From NCBI GenBank assembly GCA_003439945.1, contig QVRM01001811.1, positions 1-64,000 of the forward strand: 64,000 nucleotides of DNA. The letters run 5' to 3'. Below are positions 11,036 through 22,089 of the stretch, piece after piece. This stretch comes from Dermanyssus gallinae (Eukaryota > Arthropoda > Arachnida > Mesostigmata > Dermanyssidae). The position numbers were made by a program, and so were the translations under genes. Below the pieces are notes generated by a model. That model did not search any database. It saw nothing but the letters and a program-made list of their open reading frames with translations, and was not told where the DNA came from. Each line of letters begins with the position of its first letter. Position 1 is the first letter of the stretch.

Positions 11036-11640
11036 CTCACTCTTCGTCGTCCGTTTCTTCATCTCCTCCTCCGTCGTCGTCGTCGTCTTCTTCTTCTACG
11101 TCGTCGTCTTCGCGTGGTCAATTGGTAGGTTGGGCTAGTCTCCGGGATCAAAGGCTAAATGACCGCGGCAAGCCAGGAAAAGGGAATGAAGCAGGCCGGC
11201 CGGCTTCTTAGCGTAGTATCGTGGCTTTCTCGTGCTTTTCCGAGCAGAGCCGCCGCCGCGGCAACCCCGGAGGGTGCGAGCAGCCAGTCGTGCCTCGTTC
11301 GCCCGGCATATCTACTATCGTGGTTGAGCTGGCGCGGCGGCGCATTTAGCAGAACGGGTTAGCGAGCGGCCGCCCCCTCTACTACGCCCCCCGCTATAGC
11401 CACCGCCCCACGCGCCCATCTCTGCCACCTCTGTGCGCCTCTGTGCTTTTCTGTCGGTGGGTCGGCTAACCGCGATCTGAAGACCACCAGCTCGACATGC
11501 ATCTCACGGGCTTGGATGTTTAGCGACCAATGGATAGATAGATAAATAGATAGGTACATGGTTGGGTTAATATCTAGAAGTATTGGTGGTATTAGTACTA
11601 GGAGTAGTAGTAGTAGTAGTAGTAGGAGAACGACGGAGTT
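11036..11640. repeat. TCG/TCT and AGT triplet repeats
   Basis: TCG/TCT triplets at 11043-11112, GATA/AAGA-like tetramers at 11531-11552 and an AGT run at 11600-11625. The sequence between is unique and not recognised. Confidence 0.8.
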
Positions 11641-11765
11641 CGTGAGTGGGGTCAGAGAGCGAGAGAGAGAGGGGGGAGAGTGCAAAAACAGGGGCCACAG
11701 AAAGCAGACGACGCAAAGGCAGGACGCGGCAGGAGTGTGTGGGGGGGGGGGGTCGCCCGAAGAGT
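11641..11765. repeat. GA-rich tract and G homopolymer
   Basis: GAGAGAG tract near 11656-11672, then a run of about ten G at 11742-11752. A G-run of this length could form a quadruplex or be a sequencing-length uncertainty. Confidence 0.8.
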
Positions 11766-11949
11766 TGTGAATGCAATGAGATAGGGTAAGTAGGCACCGG
11801 TGTGGGGGCACTAGTACTGCTGGTGTGATGCCGCCGGTCGCTGACTCTTATGCTGGTTGTACTGGCTAGTTTATCGTCGCGGAGCAGACAGATAGATAGA
11901 TGAGTTAGTGTACGGGCTTGCTGACAGAGGACGGGGGTAGTCGTTCGTG

Positions 11950-12060
11950 CGGGAGGCGGTGGTGGAGGTGGTGGTGGTGGTGGAGATGATGGTGGTGGTG
12001 GTGGTGATGGCAGTGGTGGTGGTGATGGCAGTGGTGATGGTGATGGCAGTGGTGGAAGTT
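11950..12060. repeat. GGT/GAT triplet array
   Basis: GGTGGT with GAT and GCA interruptions. It gives Val/Met runs in one plus frame and Thr/Ile runs on the minus strand. Confidence 0.92.
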
Positions 12061-12782
12061 GCCGTTGCCGTCGTCGATGGCTTTGGCGGCTTCATTGAGT
12101 TGAGGCTACTGACATTGGAGTCTCTCACTAACAGCGGCCCTGTCGACGGAACATTGAGACACCAAGCAGACAGAGAGGGAGAATGATAGAGAGTTGGAAC
12201 GATAGATATAAAGAGAGATAAATATAAAGAGAGCCAGACGCCTTTTGATGGTTTACTTAGCCAAGCCAACTAAGACTACGCAGTAGTAGTAGTAGTAGTA
12301 ATAGCCGTAATATCAGTAATCGGACAGAGAGCTCAACAGCAACTGAGGCGGAGGTGGTGGTGGTGGAAGAAGCAGCAGCAGCTGCTGATGCTGCTACTGC
12401 TTCTACAGCCGCAGAACAGAAGCAGCAGCAGCAGAAAGGTTCGGCTTCGACCGATCCACTCAAGCACGAAGGGTCGCAGTGAGTGCACGAGCGAGCGGAC
12501 GAGCGGGCCGGAATGGACAACAACGCCAAATGTTTGCTGTTGCTGGTGCTATTTGTGCATCATCCCGTTGAGTTGGTAGCCATGCAACTGCCTTATACAC
12601 AACGTGATAACAAAAAAAAGCAGAGCCAAACTGTCGCAGTGCCGGTGACTTGGATAAATGAGCGATCGTAACATGCATGGGCAATGTAGCATGTACGCCG
12701 CAAAAAAGAAGGCCCTTCAAAATTCGCGCGTGCGTATTAATTGCGAACGATGACAATCAGAGGTAAAGGGTACGATGGTTAC

Positions 12783-12783
<1 letters not shown>
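12061..12783. other. spacer with AGT and AGC triplets
   Basis: AGT run at 12281-12300, GGT/AGC triplets at 12350-12440, otherwise unique sequence. No gene supported. Confidence 0.55.

Positions 12784-12826
<43 letters not shown>
12784..12826. repeat. (TA)n microsatellite
   Basis: About 40 bp of alternating TA, followed by GTATATGCGTGTGTG. Confidence 0.96.
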
Positions 12827-12832
<6 letters not shown>

Positions 12833-13345
12833 GCGTGTGTGTTAAATGATTCTTAAAATTTATGAATGAATCAGCGATAGGGGCGTTTATACCAAGAGGC
12901 GTTGACTACGATTGCTTACCAGCCGTGCTGTCAGCGGTTGCACTCTACTGCGATGTTGCTACAGATCCTGCGGCCGATGCTGCTGCTGCTGCTGCTGCTG
13001 CTGATAGCGGCGATGGATGGTGTTACTATAAACATCGTCGGACGATGAATGCGGCAATAGCGCCAGCAGTAGACTAGCACTGGCAGTCAGTCTGGAATAT
13101 TTCTAAACATCGAACTCGGCGAATCAAATGCGCGGCAGTTCTTAGAAGAAGCGATAGCCTGGCGAACAACGCTAAATGTATAAGCTTGCTGATTCTCGCT
13201 TACTCACCCTCGGCGCCTGCTAAAAGTAGTAGTGTACTCTGTGCAGCCAGCTCGGTCGGTCCGTCTCTGCGTGCCCGCGCTCCAGCCAGAACAATCGCAA
13301 ATCGCAGCCGATGTTTGTTGTGCAATCCGAACAAGTGAGCGAGTC
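12827..13345. other. spacer with short GCT run
   Basis: A GCT run at 12977-13002 gives eight to nine Ala in a small open frame (12862-13077). I do not consider it a gene. The rest is not recognised. Confidence 0.5.
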
Positions 13346-13348
13346 TCA

Positions 13349-13380
13349 CCGATAGATAGATAGATAGATAGATGGATAAA
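13349..13380. repeat. (GATA)n microsatellite
   Basis: Six GATA units followed by GATGGATAAATAGA. Confidence 0.95.
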
Positions 13381-13515
13381 TAGACAAGCAGAGAGACAGA
13401 CACTACTCATTCAGTGAGACGGGACATCAACAACGGTCCGACGACAATCGAATGAATTCCAAGCTCCGACAAAGGTCGGACACGTACGGCATGTTCTATA
13501 CGCTAACGTCACGGC

Positions 13516-13941
13516 ATGATCCGGTCCGGTCGAACCCTCGGAAGCCATCCGCATCAGGGCGGGGAATCTGCAAGCTTCATGACCGATGACGGTGGCGTAG
13601 ACGCGGAGAGACAGCGACGTCTACGGCGGCAGCAGCATGCAGATGATACGTACAGCGTTGTCGAGACGCCAGGACAAGTGTCTAGCTGGAGGCAAGAGCC
13701 TTCCGTTGAACGAACAAATCCTGTGAGGATCGCGCGGTCGAACTTCGTTTGGGGAGAAGACAGACCTAGTGGAGACTCCCTCTGCGTCTGTGGAGACGCC
13801 GTCTGGCCGGACAAGCAGCACAGGCTGACGTGGATCGTCAGCGCACGCAGGCGAGCAAGGCACCTTGCTACAATTGGCCGCGAATGGCACCTTCAGCAGC
13901 AGAGCTGTACGATCAAGTGGTCGCGCGTCCCAGAACTCTAG
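13516..13941 (+). other. unassigned open frame, 141 codons
   Basis: The longest plus-strand open frame in this window that is not made of repeats. It is Arg-rich and basic and has a short Cys-x-Cys near residue 95. I recognise no domain. Minus-strand frames across the same bases (13554-13814 and 13621-13890) are also open, which argues for chance in GC-rich DNA. It could be part of an exon. Confidence that it is coding is low. Confidence 0.15.
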
Positions 13942-14759
13942 TAGTTTAGCATTTATCTATTCAAATACGACCACTGAAGAACTAAATAAAAAGCCGGTCA
14001 CGGAGTCATTAGCTAATGTTCTGAACGACGATCGGCTTACCAGCCATTGCTCGATCATCACATCTTTTTAGACACGGGCACAACTGTCGTAAAGTCAACC
14101 AAAAGACAAATTTGCAGAAAAGGATAGCCGCCTATCTGAACAGTTAAAGTCGCTACTTGAAGGCGGTCTTAGCTTTAAGGGATGCATTCATTATATGGCC
14201 TCGTGAAACCTGATGAGCTACGTCGTGATCCCTCAGCATTGGACATTCTTTAGCAGAACCTGTAGTTGGGGTCAGGGTACAGCGCAATTACCATCTACAT
14301 TAACCGCTGACCTTGACAAAACCTTAGAAGACCCAATAGAGATTTTATACATGCCAAACCGCCACATTGCTATTTTAGGCAATACCCGTTCGAACGCCTC
14401 AGAATCAGCAGTGATATAGGAACCTCACTGGACGAGACATCGGAGAAAAACGCCATATTATATTCAATCATCGATGTTTCTATTTCTGAGGTTCTTGGTT
14501 TCTTACTGAGCCCCAAGGCAAACTGGAGTCACTGTCTTACGGAAGTATCTGCGATTTTTTTAAACTAGCAGCTATGTCTACAGCAAGATCGGTGACTAAC
14601 ATACTCATGTATTCAATATTTAATAATATCATGTATTCATTATTCAAAGAGGGGGCGTAACATTATAGCCATCGATGGGCCATATGGCGGCGGATTGGCA
14701 CCATTGTGCAGGCTGGTATCGACCTTCCGCGGGGCTCAAATAATTGATTGATGACGTTT
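13942..14759. other. spacer, nothing firmly recognised
   Basis: Unique sequence with ATATTTAATAATATCATG-type AT-rich parts near 14610-14650. I looked for a retroelement frame at 14200-14560 and did not find a convincing one. Confidence 0.45.
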
Positions 14760-14769
14760 TCGTTCGGCG

Positions 14770-14969
14770 TGAATCATCGGAATTTGGATACCGAGTTACG
14801 TCAGTCAGATTTTGATCTGGAAAGGCAGATTGGCATTTTTTAAAGCTTTGGATTGGCTGTTAGTGCTAATAAAACTAGCATCTTTGTTGTTATTTCATAC
14901 CAGAGGGCACTAGCCATGCCCTACGACTTTTATTTGTATATGGTAGCCCTATTTGAAATTTTATATGTC
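14770..14969 (+). pseudogene. LINE reverse-transcriptase scrap
   Basis: One frame reads DFDLERQIGIF (14808-14840), a stop, then SFGLAVSANKTSIFVV (14844-14891). This matches the RT palm segment after the YADD motif, where a helix is followed by GL-x-(V/I)-x-x-x-KT. It continues to 14969 with a Pro-Tyr-Asp-Phe stretch where the next strand should lie. The YADD motif itself is not readable upstream; a possible Asp-Asp-Val-Phe is in another frame. The piece is under 200 bp, so the clade cannot be named. Confidence 0.5.
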
Positions 14970-15655
14970 TAACTAAAACATTACGTGGTCATCTTTGCGC
15001 TGCGCCACTTAAAACGGTGTTCCCCGTGTGTGGTTGTTCGCACGAAAGGAATAGGACATTCTGTAAAGACATAGTAATATAGAACAATGCACTTAGAGCT
15101 AGTTTGCTAGGATGGGTAGGGATTTAATTCATGACGTAACCATTTCCTTTCGCGGATAAGCTTTCGCGAAAACTTATACGTACAGAGATTCCACTCGTTC
15201 CAATCTCTGGTAAATCTTCAAGGAATGCAACAATCATCCTCCTCTACACTTTTATTCAATCTGAACCCATTCTGCAACAATTCTTCAGAACTTGTTCTTC
15301 TGCGTGCGTTCTGTTTACCTGGAATATATCATGGTAATCGAACAATGAATAACTGTTAAACGAATAATCAATAAATGTTTTCTTTTGAAACACGGCTGAC
15401 TTATTTCAGTACGTTCTAAATATTTACAGTGTTTATATTCGATTTTTTCATTCTCAGTTGGTCGTTGCGATATAGCAGAGTACATGATTGGCATTTACCA
15501 ATTATTTAGTATTGTTTCAGTTCTGATTCCGCACCCTAATTCATGACATCCGAGATGTGGGGGATCGTAGCCATCTTAAACCTTTAGACAGATAGCCTCC
15601 TTTTCTGCTGACGACAGCTTGCCTTTACTGTCTTACTTTAATATTTCATTTGCAA
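14970..15655. other. AT-rich spacer
   Basis: AT-rich unique sequence without recognisable coding or repeat signals. Confidence 0.5.
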
Positions 15656-15659
15656 GAGT

Positions 15660-15662
15660 TAT

Positions 15663-15716
<54 letters not shown>
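15660..15716. repeat. (ATA)n microsatellite
   Basis: About 18 units of AAT/TAA; gives an Ile run in one plus frame. Confidence 0.96.
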
Positions 15717-15717
<1 letters not shown>

Positions 15718-15894
15718 GTGATTAATACTGTTATTTTTCCTTGTCGTTTTCTCTCTGCCCGAATGCATGTTCAATGTAAAATTGTACCTAGTTCGTTCGC
15801 CAAACGTGACGCATTATTCGTGACACCTAATTACGTCCAAAACGACAGGAGGCTTGACGATCGCAGAGAGAAGAAACGCCGCCGAAAACCTTGA

Positions 15895-16330
15895 AACATT
15901 TCCCCCTCCCTCCCCCCCTACCGCCCGCCCGCCCGCCTGCCCCATTGGTGCCGGTCCAGATGACTAGAATCAGAACTCACACACACCTATTCCCAGCTTT
16001 TCGCTCCGCCCCCCTCCAACCACCCTTCCGTCCTCTCCTCTCTAGCTCTAGCTTGTTGTCTCGCGCTCTCTAGTTGTCTCAGTTCTCTGTATGTCCCTCT
16101 CTCTCCCTCCTTCCCGGCTTAGCCCCCCTTCCCCCTCCCTCCCTCCCTCTATCTCTCTCTCTCTCTGACTCGCATATTTTCCTTGTTCACGCGTAGCCGT
16201 TCTCTTTCGGCACCCGTCTGTCTGTCTGTCTGTGTATTGGCCTGCCAGCCTGTCTGCTTGTGTTTCGTTGCTTGGCGGCGGCGGCGGCGGCTGCTGCTGC
16301 TTGCTTGCTTGCTACTGCCGTAGTCGATGC
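15895..16330. repeat. pyrimidine-rich tract with CT, TCTG, GCG and GCTT repeats
   Basis: Strongly C+T-biased plus strand (15898-16175), then TCTG units (16214-16234), GCG units (16275-16290) and GCTT units (16300-16312). Such polypurine-polypyrimidine DNA can adopt triplex structure; no coding signal. Confidence 0.85.
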
Positions 16331-16588
16331 TTCTGTAGGTAATCACCTCCCTCTGGAGGCAGGCAGGCAGGCAGAAGCAGCAGTAGCAGCAGTCATATAG
16401 AAAGGCTAGCTATCCAAATATAGTCTAGCGAATAGGTCGACCGACCGACCGACCGACCGACAGACAGACAGACGTCGAACTGGGAACGATTGATGTTTCG
16501 AACACTGCTACTGCCCCTTTATGTCCCACTGTTTGCTAGCTCCCTCCGTCCCCCCGCTCCCCTATCTCTCTGTCTCTCCTTCTCTCTA

Positions 16589-16631
<43 letters not shown>

Positions 16632-16694
16632 CTCTCTCTTTCTAACTTTCTATGTCTCGCTTTTCGCTGCCCTCCTTCACTTCGCATGTCCCCT
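16331..16694. repeat. tetramer and (TA)n repeats
   Basis: GGCA units (16357-16372), CGAC then CAGA units (16438-16473), and a (TA)n array at 16590-16630 inside a CT-rich tract. Confidence 0.88.
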
Positions 16695-17235
16695 TCACCA
16701 CCGCTCTTCCTGCTGCCTCTGCCTCCTCTGCCGTGGAACGAGACAGCGACGCTTGCCAACGCTCGCCTGCTTACCTATAGTCGTCGACGTCGTTGTCCCA
16801 GTAGTTCTACTACGCATAGCAGAAGTTGTTGTAGGTAGGTAGCTAGCGCTAGTTGTAGACAGTCTCGTCGAAAAAGCAGCAACAGCAGCAGCAGCAACTG
16901 CTCCCGTTAATCCCATGGCGACCGCCGTCTGACCAACGGGGCCGCCGCTGCGGCCACAGCCACCGCCGAGGTGGTGGCGAGATCGGTAGCAGAACGGTCG
17001 CTACAAGCGCAAAAGCGCCGCCAGTACAGCTGTGCAGGCGGGTCTAACGCGGACCCGCGGAACGAGCCCGGCTATTGTTGGCCGGGCTGACAATTTGTCG
17101 TTGTCGTAGCCTTCCTTCCTGCCTGGCTGCCCGCTTGCCAGCCTGTGCTTGCCAACCTGGCAACAGGCAAGCTTAGCCATCCCAAAAAGCTCACGATAGA
17201 AAGAAGGGTGGACGAGGAACGCAAGAGCAAGCGAA
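16695..17235. other. GC-rich spacer, nothing recognised
   Basis: Overlapping open frames on both strands without known motifs; short AGC runs near 16878-16896. Confidence 0.5.
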
Positions 17236-17316
17236 CGGACAGGCGGGCGGGCGGGCGGGCGGGCGGCCAGCAAGCAGAGAGACGCACGGACGGACGGACG
17301 GACGGACGGACAGACG
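17236..17316. repeat. GCGG and ACGG tetramer arrays
   Basis: GGCG units at 17240-17265 followed by GGAC units at 17286-17312. They differ by one base and lie about 20 bp apart, so one may have arisen from the other. Confidence 0.93.
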
Positions 17317-17700
17317 AACATAGGGGTAAGAAGATGCTCCTGCCATTGCTGCTGTTGTTGCCTCTACTGCTGCTGCTGCTGCTGCTACGACGACGACGAC
17401 GATGTAAGGAAGCTCTTTCTCTCTTCCCCTCTCTTTGTCTCTCTCTCTCTCTCTCGCTCTCTCTCTGTCTTGCTACTGTTACTGATGCTTTTCGTAGTTC
17501 TAGGTACGACGACTACGACGACGACGACTCAAACTATACGACTGGACGAGGCAATGCCGACGTAAATGCTGTGTCGTCTGCTAGCAGCGTCGACGTCAAG
17601 GAAGCAGCAGCAGCAGCAGCAAGCGGACAAGGTTGTGTCGTGTCCGCTCGGTTTGTCGGTCGGTCAGTTCGATCTGGTCTGCTCCGGTTTGATCTGGTGT
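17317..17700. repeat. CTG, GAC and CT repeat cluster
   Basis: CTG/CGA triplets (17366-17402), (CT)n (17436-17466), GAC triplets (17506-17528) and GCA triplets (17605-17622). Confidence 0.85.
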
Positions 17701-17935
17701 TTGTCATCGTCGTCGTCGTCGTCGTCGTCGTCGCATAATGTTGTTGTTGAAAGCAACAACAAACAACAACAACAAACAGCAACAACAACAACAACAACAA
17801 TAGCAGCAACAACAACGGAATGTCTCTCGGCTCGTCGTTCCTACGATCCACCACTGAGGAAAAGGACGATGCCGATGACAACCATAATAATGGTGATGAT
17901 GATGATGATGATGCTGATGCCACGAGAGAGTTGTC
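17701..17935. repeat. TCG, CAA and GAT triplet arrays
   Basis: TCG run 17704-17734, CAA run 17753-17815 and GAT run 17890-17920, each directional. No protein domain in the open frames that they create. Confidence 0.92.
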
Positions 17936-18220
17936 GTTGCTGGCTCTATTGTCACTGCTACCCAAACTACGGTTTTGGCTGTACTAGCATCTCCATCTCC
18001 TGTTCTCTCTCTCTCTCTCCCTCTCTGTGACTCTGCGGGAAATCACTCGAAAAGGGCGTCGTTAACTTGAGCTTCAATTTCAGGGTTGCGTTTCGCGACA
18101 ATTCGCAGTCCCGACCCTCGGCCTGTTATTTGCGGCATCTATACGTCGAAACGCGTCGCTCTTTGTGGCAGTGTCGTAAACGCTCATTTGACCGCTGTCG
18201 TGACACGGCCAGCAGTAGTT
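17936..18220. other. spacer, CT tract
   Basis: (CT)n at 18005-18028; otherwise unique. Confidence 0.5.
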
Positions 18221-18224
18221 GTAG

Positions 18225-18351
18225 AAGCAACAACAACAACAACAACAACAACAAGGGCAAAAGAAGCAGCAGCAACAGCAACAACAACAACAACAACAGC
18301 AATAAAAACAACAACAGCAGCAGCAACAACAACAACAGCAACAGCAATAAA

Positions 18352-18383
<32 letters not shown>

Positions 18384-18455
18384 TAAAAACAACAACAACA
18401 GCAATAAAAACAACAACACAAACAACAACGGCAACAACAACAACAACATCCGCGA
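18225..18455. repeat. CAA/CAG/ATA triplet array
   Basis: About 230 bp of CAA with CAG and a recurring AATAAAAACAAC variant unit. The variant unit recurs at uneven spacing, which points to higher-order duplication inside the array. Confidence 0.95.
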
Positions 18456-18975
18456 TAGCACCATCTAAGATAGCGGCCACCGGATACCGTAATACCTTAT
18501 CGTGTACATCGTAAGTGGTGGACAGCACGCAAAGTCGGGCGAAATCTGGCGTCTAAACGCCGATGGTCGTAGATCGGGAGGGCGACATATTATATTATAA
18601 TCGACGAGATGTGATATTCAACGTTTAATAGCTGCGCTGTCGTTTAGTAACTCCGGCACGTAGAAAGTCGACCTTCGTTAACGAGTATAGGGAGCAACAA
18701 AGTTGGCTCGCGGTCGCGGGTCGAGTCGCGGAAGTCGAACGCGGATGTTCAGGCAATTGGTTGGTTCTAAGGCGGAGAAAACATGATGTCCCGCCTGGGA
18801 CCTCACCCATCAGACAATGGCGAAGCCAGGCCGGTCACGTGTTGTCATCGCTTGCGTCTATGCACTGGGTCCCTTAATCGAGCTAGTTAAATTTCCGACG
18901 GGCTCACTATATGCTTGCAGGTTGTTGTATTCGAAGCGCATCTACGACTGCGTAAGGCCTTAAGTCGGTATGGCT
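18456..18975. other. spacer, nothing recognised
   Basis: Unique sequence with an ATATTATATTATAAT palindromic patch near 18588-18602. No gene seen. Confidence 0.5.
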
Positions 18976-18977
18976 AA

Positions 18978-19170
18978 TTTATCTCTCTCTCCCTATTGAT
19001 ATATATATATATATATATACACATATAAATATATATTTCCCTATCTCTCTCTCTCTCTCTCTCTATCCGTTTCCATATCTATGTTTCTCTCTTTTCCTCA
19101 TCCCGTTTCCCTCTAGCTCTCTCTCTCTCGCTCTCTGTCTCTTATCATATTTTGTGTCTTTTTCATTCAC
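18978..19170. repeat. CT-rich tract with (TA)n
   Basis: (CT)n, then (TA)n at 18999-19018, then TCTCTC at 19040-19062 and again near 19120-19140. Confidence 0.9.
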
Positions 19171-19314
19171 TCTTTCTTCGTTGCCTTTCGTGCAGTCCAG
19201 CCACATTTGTCCTGTCCTGTTTTTAACTCCCGTCAAGAGAAGTACTCGAAGGGGGAATATGACGGCTGCTGCTTCGTCCATCCGTTCGCACCTTGTCCTC
19301 CGCCCGCTGACCAT

Positions 19315-19415
19315 GCGACCACTACTACCAGTACAACGATTTCTACTACGACTACGATGAGTGCTACTACTACGACTACGACCACGACTACGACCACGAC
19401 TACGTCTACTAACTG
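19315..19415. repeat. TAC/GAC triplet array
   Basis: ACTACG and ACCACG hexamer-like units; gives Thr runs on plus and Val runs on minus. Confidence 0.9.
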
Positions 19416-19509
19416 CAACAACTACTCGACTTGTTACATTTGTATCTCGTGCAGGATAACGTATACGACGACACAAGTAGTCAGCTCTTTAACCGACAAA
19501 GGCAGCCAC

Positions 19510-19700
19510 AAACGACGCAGCAGCAGCAGCAGCAGCGACGGTTGCCAGTTCCTCCTCTATTAGAGGCTGCTCGACGACGCCAGGGACAGCGATGGTGGCT
19601 CTATCAGCAGCAACAACAGCATAAGCATCATCATTATCATCATCATCAGCAGCAGCATCAGCAACAGCAGCAGCAGCGGCGGCAGCTTCGTGGCAATCGT
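19510..19700. repeat. CAG, CAT and GCA triplets
   Basis: CAG run (19520-19540), then mixed CAG/CAT triplets (19603-19685) that read as Gln/His runs in one plus frame. Confidence 0.88.
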
Positions 19701-19950
19701 CGTTGTCTTGACTAGCACACCGTTACAACCACCACCGTTAAACATGGTTAGTTTGTTAGCTAGGTAGGTAGGTAGTAGTAACGTTAACCGTGAACGACGT
19801 TACAGTTTAAAACGTTCTGCCAGAAGCAATCCGTCTGCCCGCGCGCCCGCTCACTACTAGCTCGCTCTATCTTTGCCTCGCTTACTAGCTAGTCTACCGG
19901 CGGGCGGGGGCCGTCTGGCGACCAACGAGTCAAACTAGTTTTAACTAACA
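19701..19950. other. spacer
   Basis: TAGG units near 19760-19775, otherwise unique GC-rich sequence. Confidence 0.5.
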
Positions 19951-19969
19951 GTGGTAGTAATCATAGCAG

Positions 19970-19971
19970 TT

Positions 19972-20006
<35 letters not shown>

Positions 20007-20088
20007 GGCGGTGGTGGTGGTAGTACACGTTGTCGTCGTTGTCGTCGTTGTTGTTGTTTTCGTCGTTGTTGTCGTCGTCGTCATCATC

Positions 20089-20121
<33 letters not shown>

Positions 20122-20123
20122 AC
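19970..20123. repeat. GTA/GGT/GTC/TAC triplet array
   Basis: A chain of different triplets: GTA, GGT, GTC, GTT, then TAC. It reads as an uninterrupted Val/Leu run in one plus frame. Confidence 0.93.
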
Positions 20124-20269
20124 TACTACACCTACTAGTAGATAGCCGGCTAGTTAGAGAGCAGCGTTTGTTATCTGGCGAGCTCCAACAGGCCCGTTCT
20201 GGCCGCCAGCGAGCGGTATCGGGAGGGTCAGGTGTAGGAAAACGCCCGTCGTTGTTAACTCGTTCCGTC

Positions 20270-20400
20270 GGCCGTTGGCGGTCGCCGCCGTCGTCGTTGT
20301 CATCGCCGTCGTCATCGGCGGCGTCGTCGTCGTCGACGCCGTTGTCGCCGCCGCCGCCGCCGCTGTAGAAGCAACAGCAGCAGCCGTCGTCGTCCATGTT
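20270..20400. repeat. GTC/GCC triplet array
   Basis: GTC, GCC and CGC triplets; Asp/Gly runs on minus and Ser/Pro runs on plus. Confidence 0.88.
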
Positions 20401-21060
20401 CTCGACGTGTTCTCAAGGCGGCGTCATTAGCAGCGTTGACGGGCAGCCAGGCGTCTTCTGCCGTCGTCAGCTTCTGGCTCAACCGCATCGTCTTCTCTCT
20501 GCTCATCGCTCCGTCTTTGCCTGCTGCTGCTGCTGCTACTGCTCCTCCTCCTCCGTCTGCTGGAGTGACTTCTTCGTAGCCTGCTATGTCCGCCTACCGC
20601 GGACGATTGCGACGACGGCAACGACCAGCAGCAGCAGCAGCAGGCGCGGACTGCGTATCGTTGAAATTTGAACCAGCGCACCGCGTTCAGCGTCGCCGTC
20701 GTCGTCGTTGTGGCAGCAGCAGCAGCGGCAGCCGCCCTCCCTACCGCCGCCCCCTCCGCCGCCCCCGCCACCATGTTCGTTGCATGTCGATGCCATTGCC
20801 TGATGCCCGGTATGATAACGGTACCACCACCACCTAGCGGTGGCCGGGACAGCGGCATCACCCGGTCATCCGACATTGGCTGCTGCCAGCTGCCGGCGTA
20901 TCTATTCGTCTAAGGTCGCTTACGGTTGGCGCGCGCCCACGCTTCGTCCATACATACTCACTTACTCACTTACTTACTTACCACTTAGCCACCTCTACGG
21001 CAGGCAATCATTAGTCATCTCGGCCGAGGAGGCATCCATTGCTCGCTAGCTATCCTCACG
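20401..21060. other. GC-rich spacer with CTG, GCA and GTC triplets
   Basis: Triplets at 20521-20545, 20620-20642 and 20695-20725, and CTTA units at 20958-20985. A 149-codon minus frame (20427-20876) is built from Ala, Ser, Arg and Thr runs and is not a recognisable protein. Confidence 0.55.
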
Positions 21061-21084
21061 TATCTCGGTGAAGGGACGGAGGTA

Positions 21085-21371
21085 GAGAAAGAGAGAAAGA
21101 GAGAGAGATGGAGAGCAGTATAGAGAGAGCAAACGAGAAGAGAGAGAGAGATGGAGAGCAGTACAGAGAGAGCAAACGAGAAGAGAGAGAGATAGACAAA
21201 AAGAGCGTGGCGCCTCTCGACGCGCTCACACGGCGACAATGTTACACTTTTGACGCCTTTGAAACGACGTCCAGAATATTGCTTCGTCTTAAAATGCTCA
21301 CACTTGGATGTCCTGCAGAAACCTAGGTTTAGGCCTAACCTAGGTTCTTTAAGAGACAGAATGAAAGAGAC

Positions 21372-21415
<44 letters not shown>
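21085..21415. repeat. GA-rich tract with a 43-bp tandem duplication
   Basis: A 43-bp unit beginning ATGGAGAGCAGTA is repeated twice (21108-21150 and 21151-21193) within GA-rich DNA. (GA)n follows at 21367-21414. A near-palindrome of two AACCTAGGTT arms sits at 21320-21346. Confidence 0.9.
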
Positions 21416-21418
<3 letters not shown>

Positions 21419-21998
21419 TAGTCCGGCCAAAAGGTAAGGTAATTCTGGATGACGGAACGGCCAAACATGCTCGCATTAAATGCATCACCGGTCTATCACA
21501 GAGCGACACTCCAAGCCCATTGTTTTGCTCGGCATAAGTAAGTGGTCTCCCTAGTAAGCTATCAGTAGTAGTAGTAGAGTACGGCATTCTCAGATTGACG
21601 CTCGAAGGTACACAGAATACCGTGTGTTCACGCAATAGTTGTTTTTATTTGCAGTAGTAAGTCGAAACATTGTATAAATATGTAGAGTAAGAACTTGCTG
21701 GTAAATTGCGCACACAACACGAAAAATAATACAATACTGCTAGGGATCATAGCTGAATCGAAGCTTTAACCAAATAAAACGACAGTCGTTCTCGCACGAA
21801 ATTCTCTCGCATTTTCCCTCCTAAGTCAATTGTTGTCATTAAAAGGAACCAATTTTGCTGAGCATGAGGGCGTCGTCATTGGACCTTTTAGTCTAATGAT
21901 GGGCCTTTATACGGCATTCGGGTGATGTGGCCTCATCTATTATCAAATGTTCAACAATTGTAACAATTGAGGGTACTTTGGAGAAAAGGCTATCACCC
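21416..21998. other. spacer, nothing recognised
   Basis: Unique sequence becoming AT-rich after 21,640. No motif. Confidence 0.5.
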
Positions 21999-22031
<33 letters not shown>

Positions 22032-22077
22032 TATAGGTAGACGATTTGGTTTATATATATATATATATATATATATA
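21999..22077. repeat. two (TA)n arrays
   Basis: (TA)n at 21999-22036 and 22052-22077 separated by about 15 bp of unique sequence. Confidence 0.95.
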
Positions 22078-22089
22078 ACCACTAGCATT

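Noticed and set aside
13516..13941. Zinc-binding C-terminus of a LINE pol
   Set aside because: A short Cys-x-Cys was suggestive, but the LTGHG and WT-x2-LIP motifs that should precede it are missing.
14198..14560. A possible LTR-retrotransposon (Gypsy-like) RT segment
   Set aside because: A YPFERL string resembles part of the Gypsy RT, but neither the following catalytic Asp-Asp motif nor upstream blocks are present in any frame.
20427..20876. 149-codon minus frame rich in Ala, Ser and Arg
   Set aside because: Built from GCA, GTC and CTG triplet runs; composition follows the repeats.
21320..21346. AACCTAGGTT palindrome as a protein binding site or transposon end
   Set aside because: Arms of ten bases occur by chance in a window this size, and nothing adjacent supports a function.
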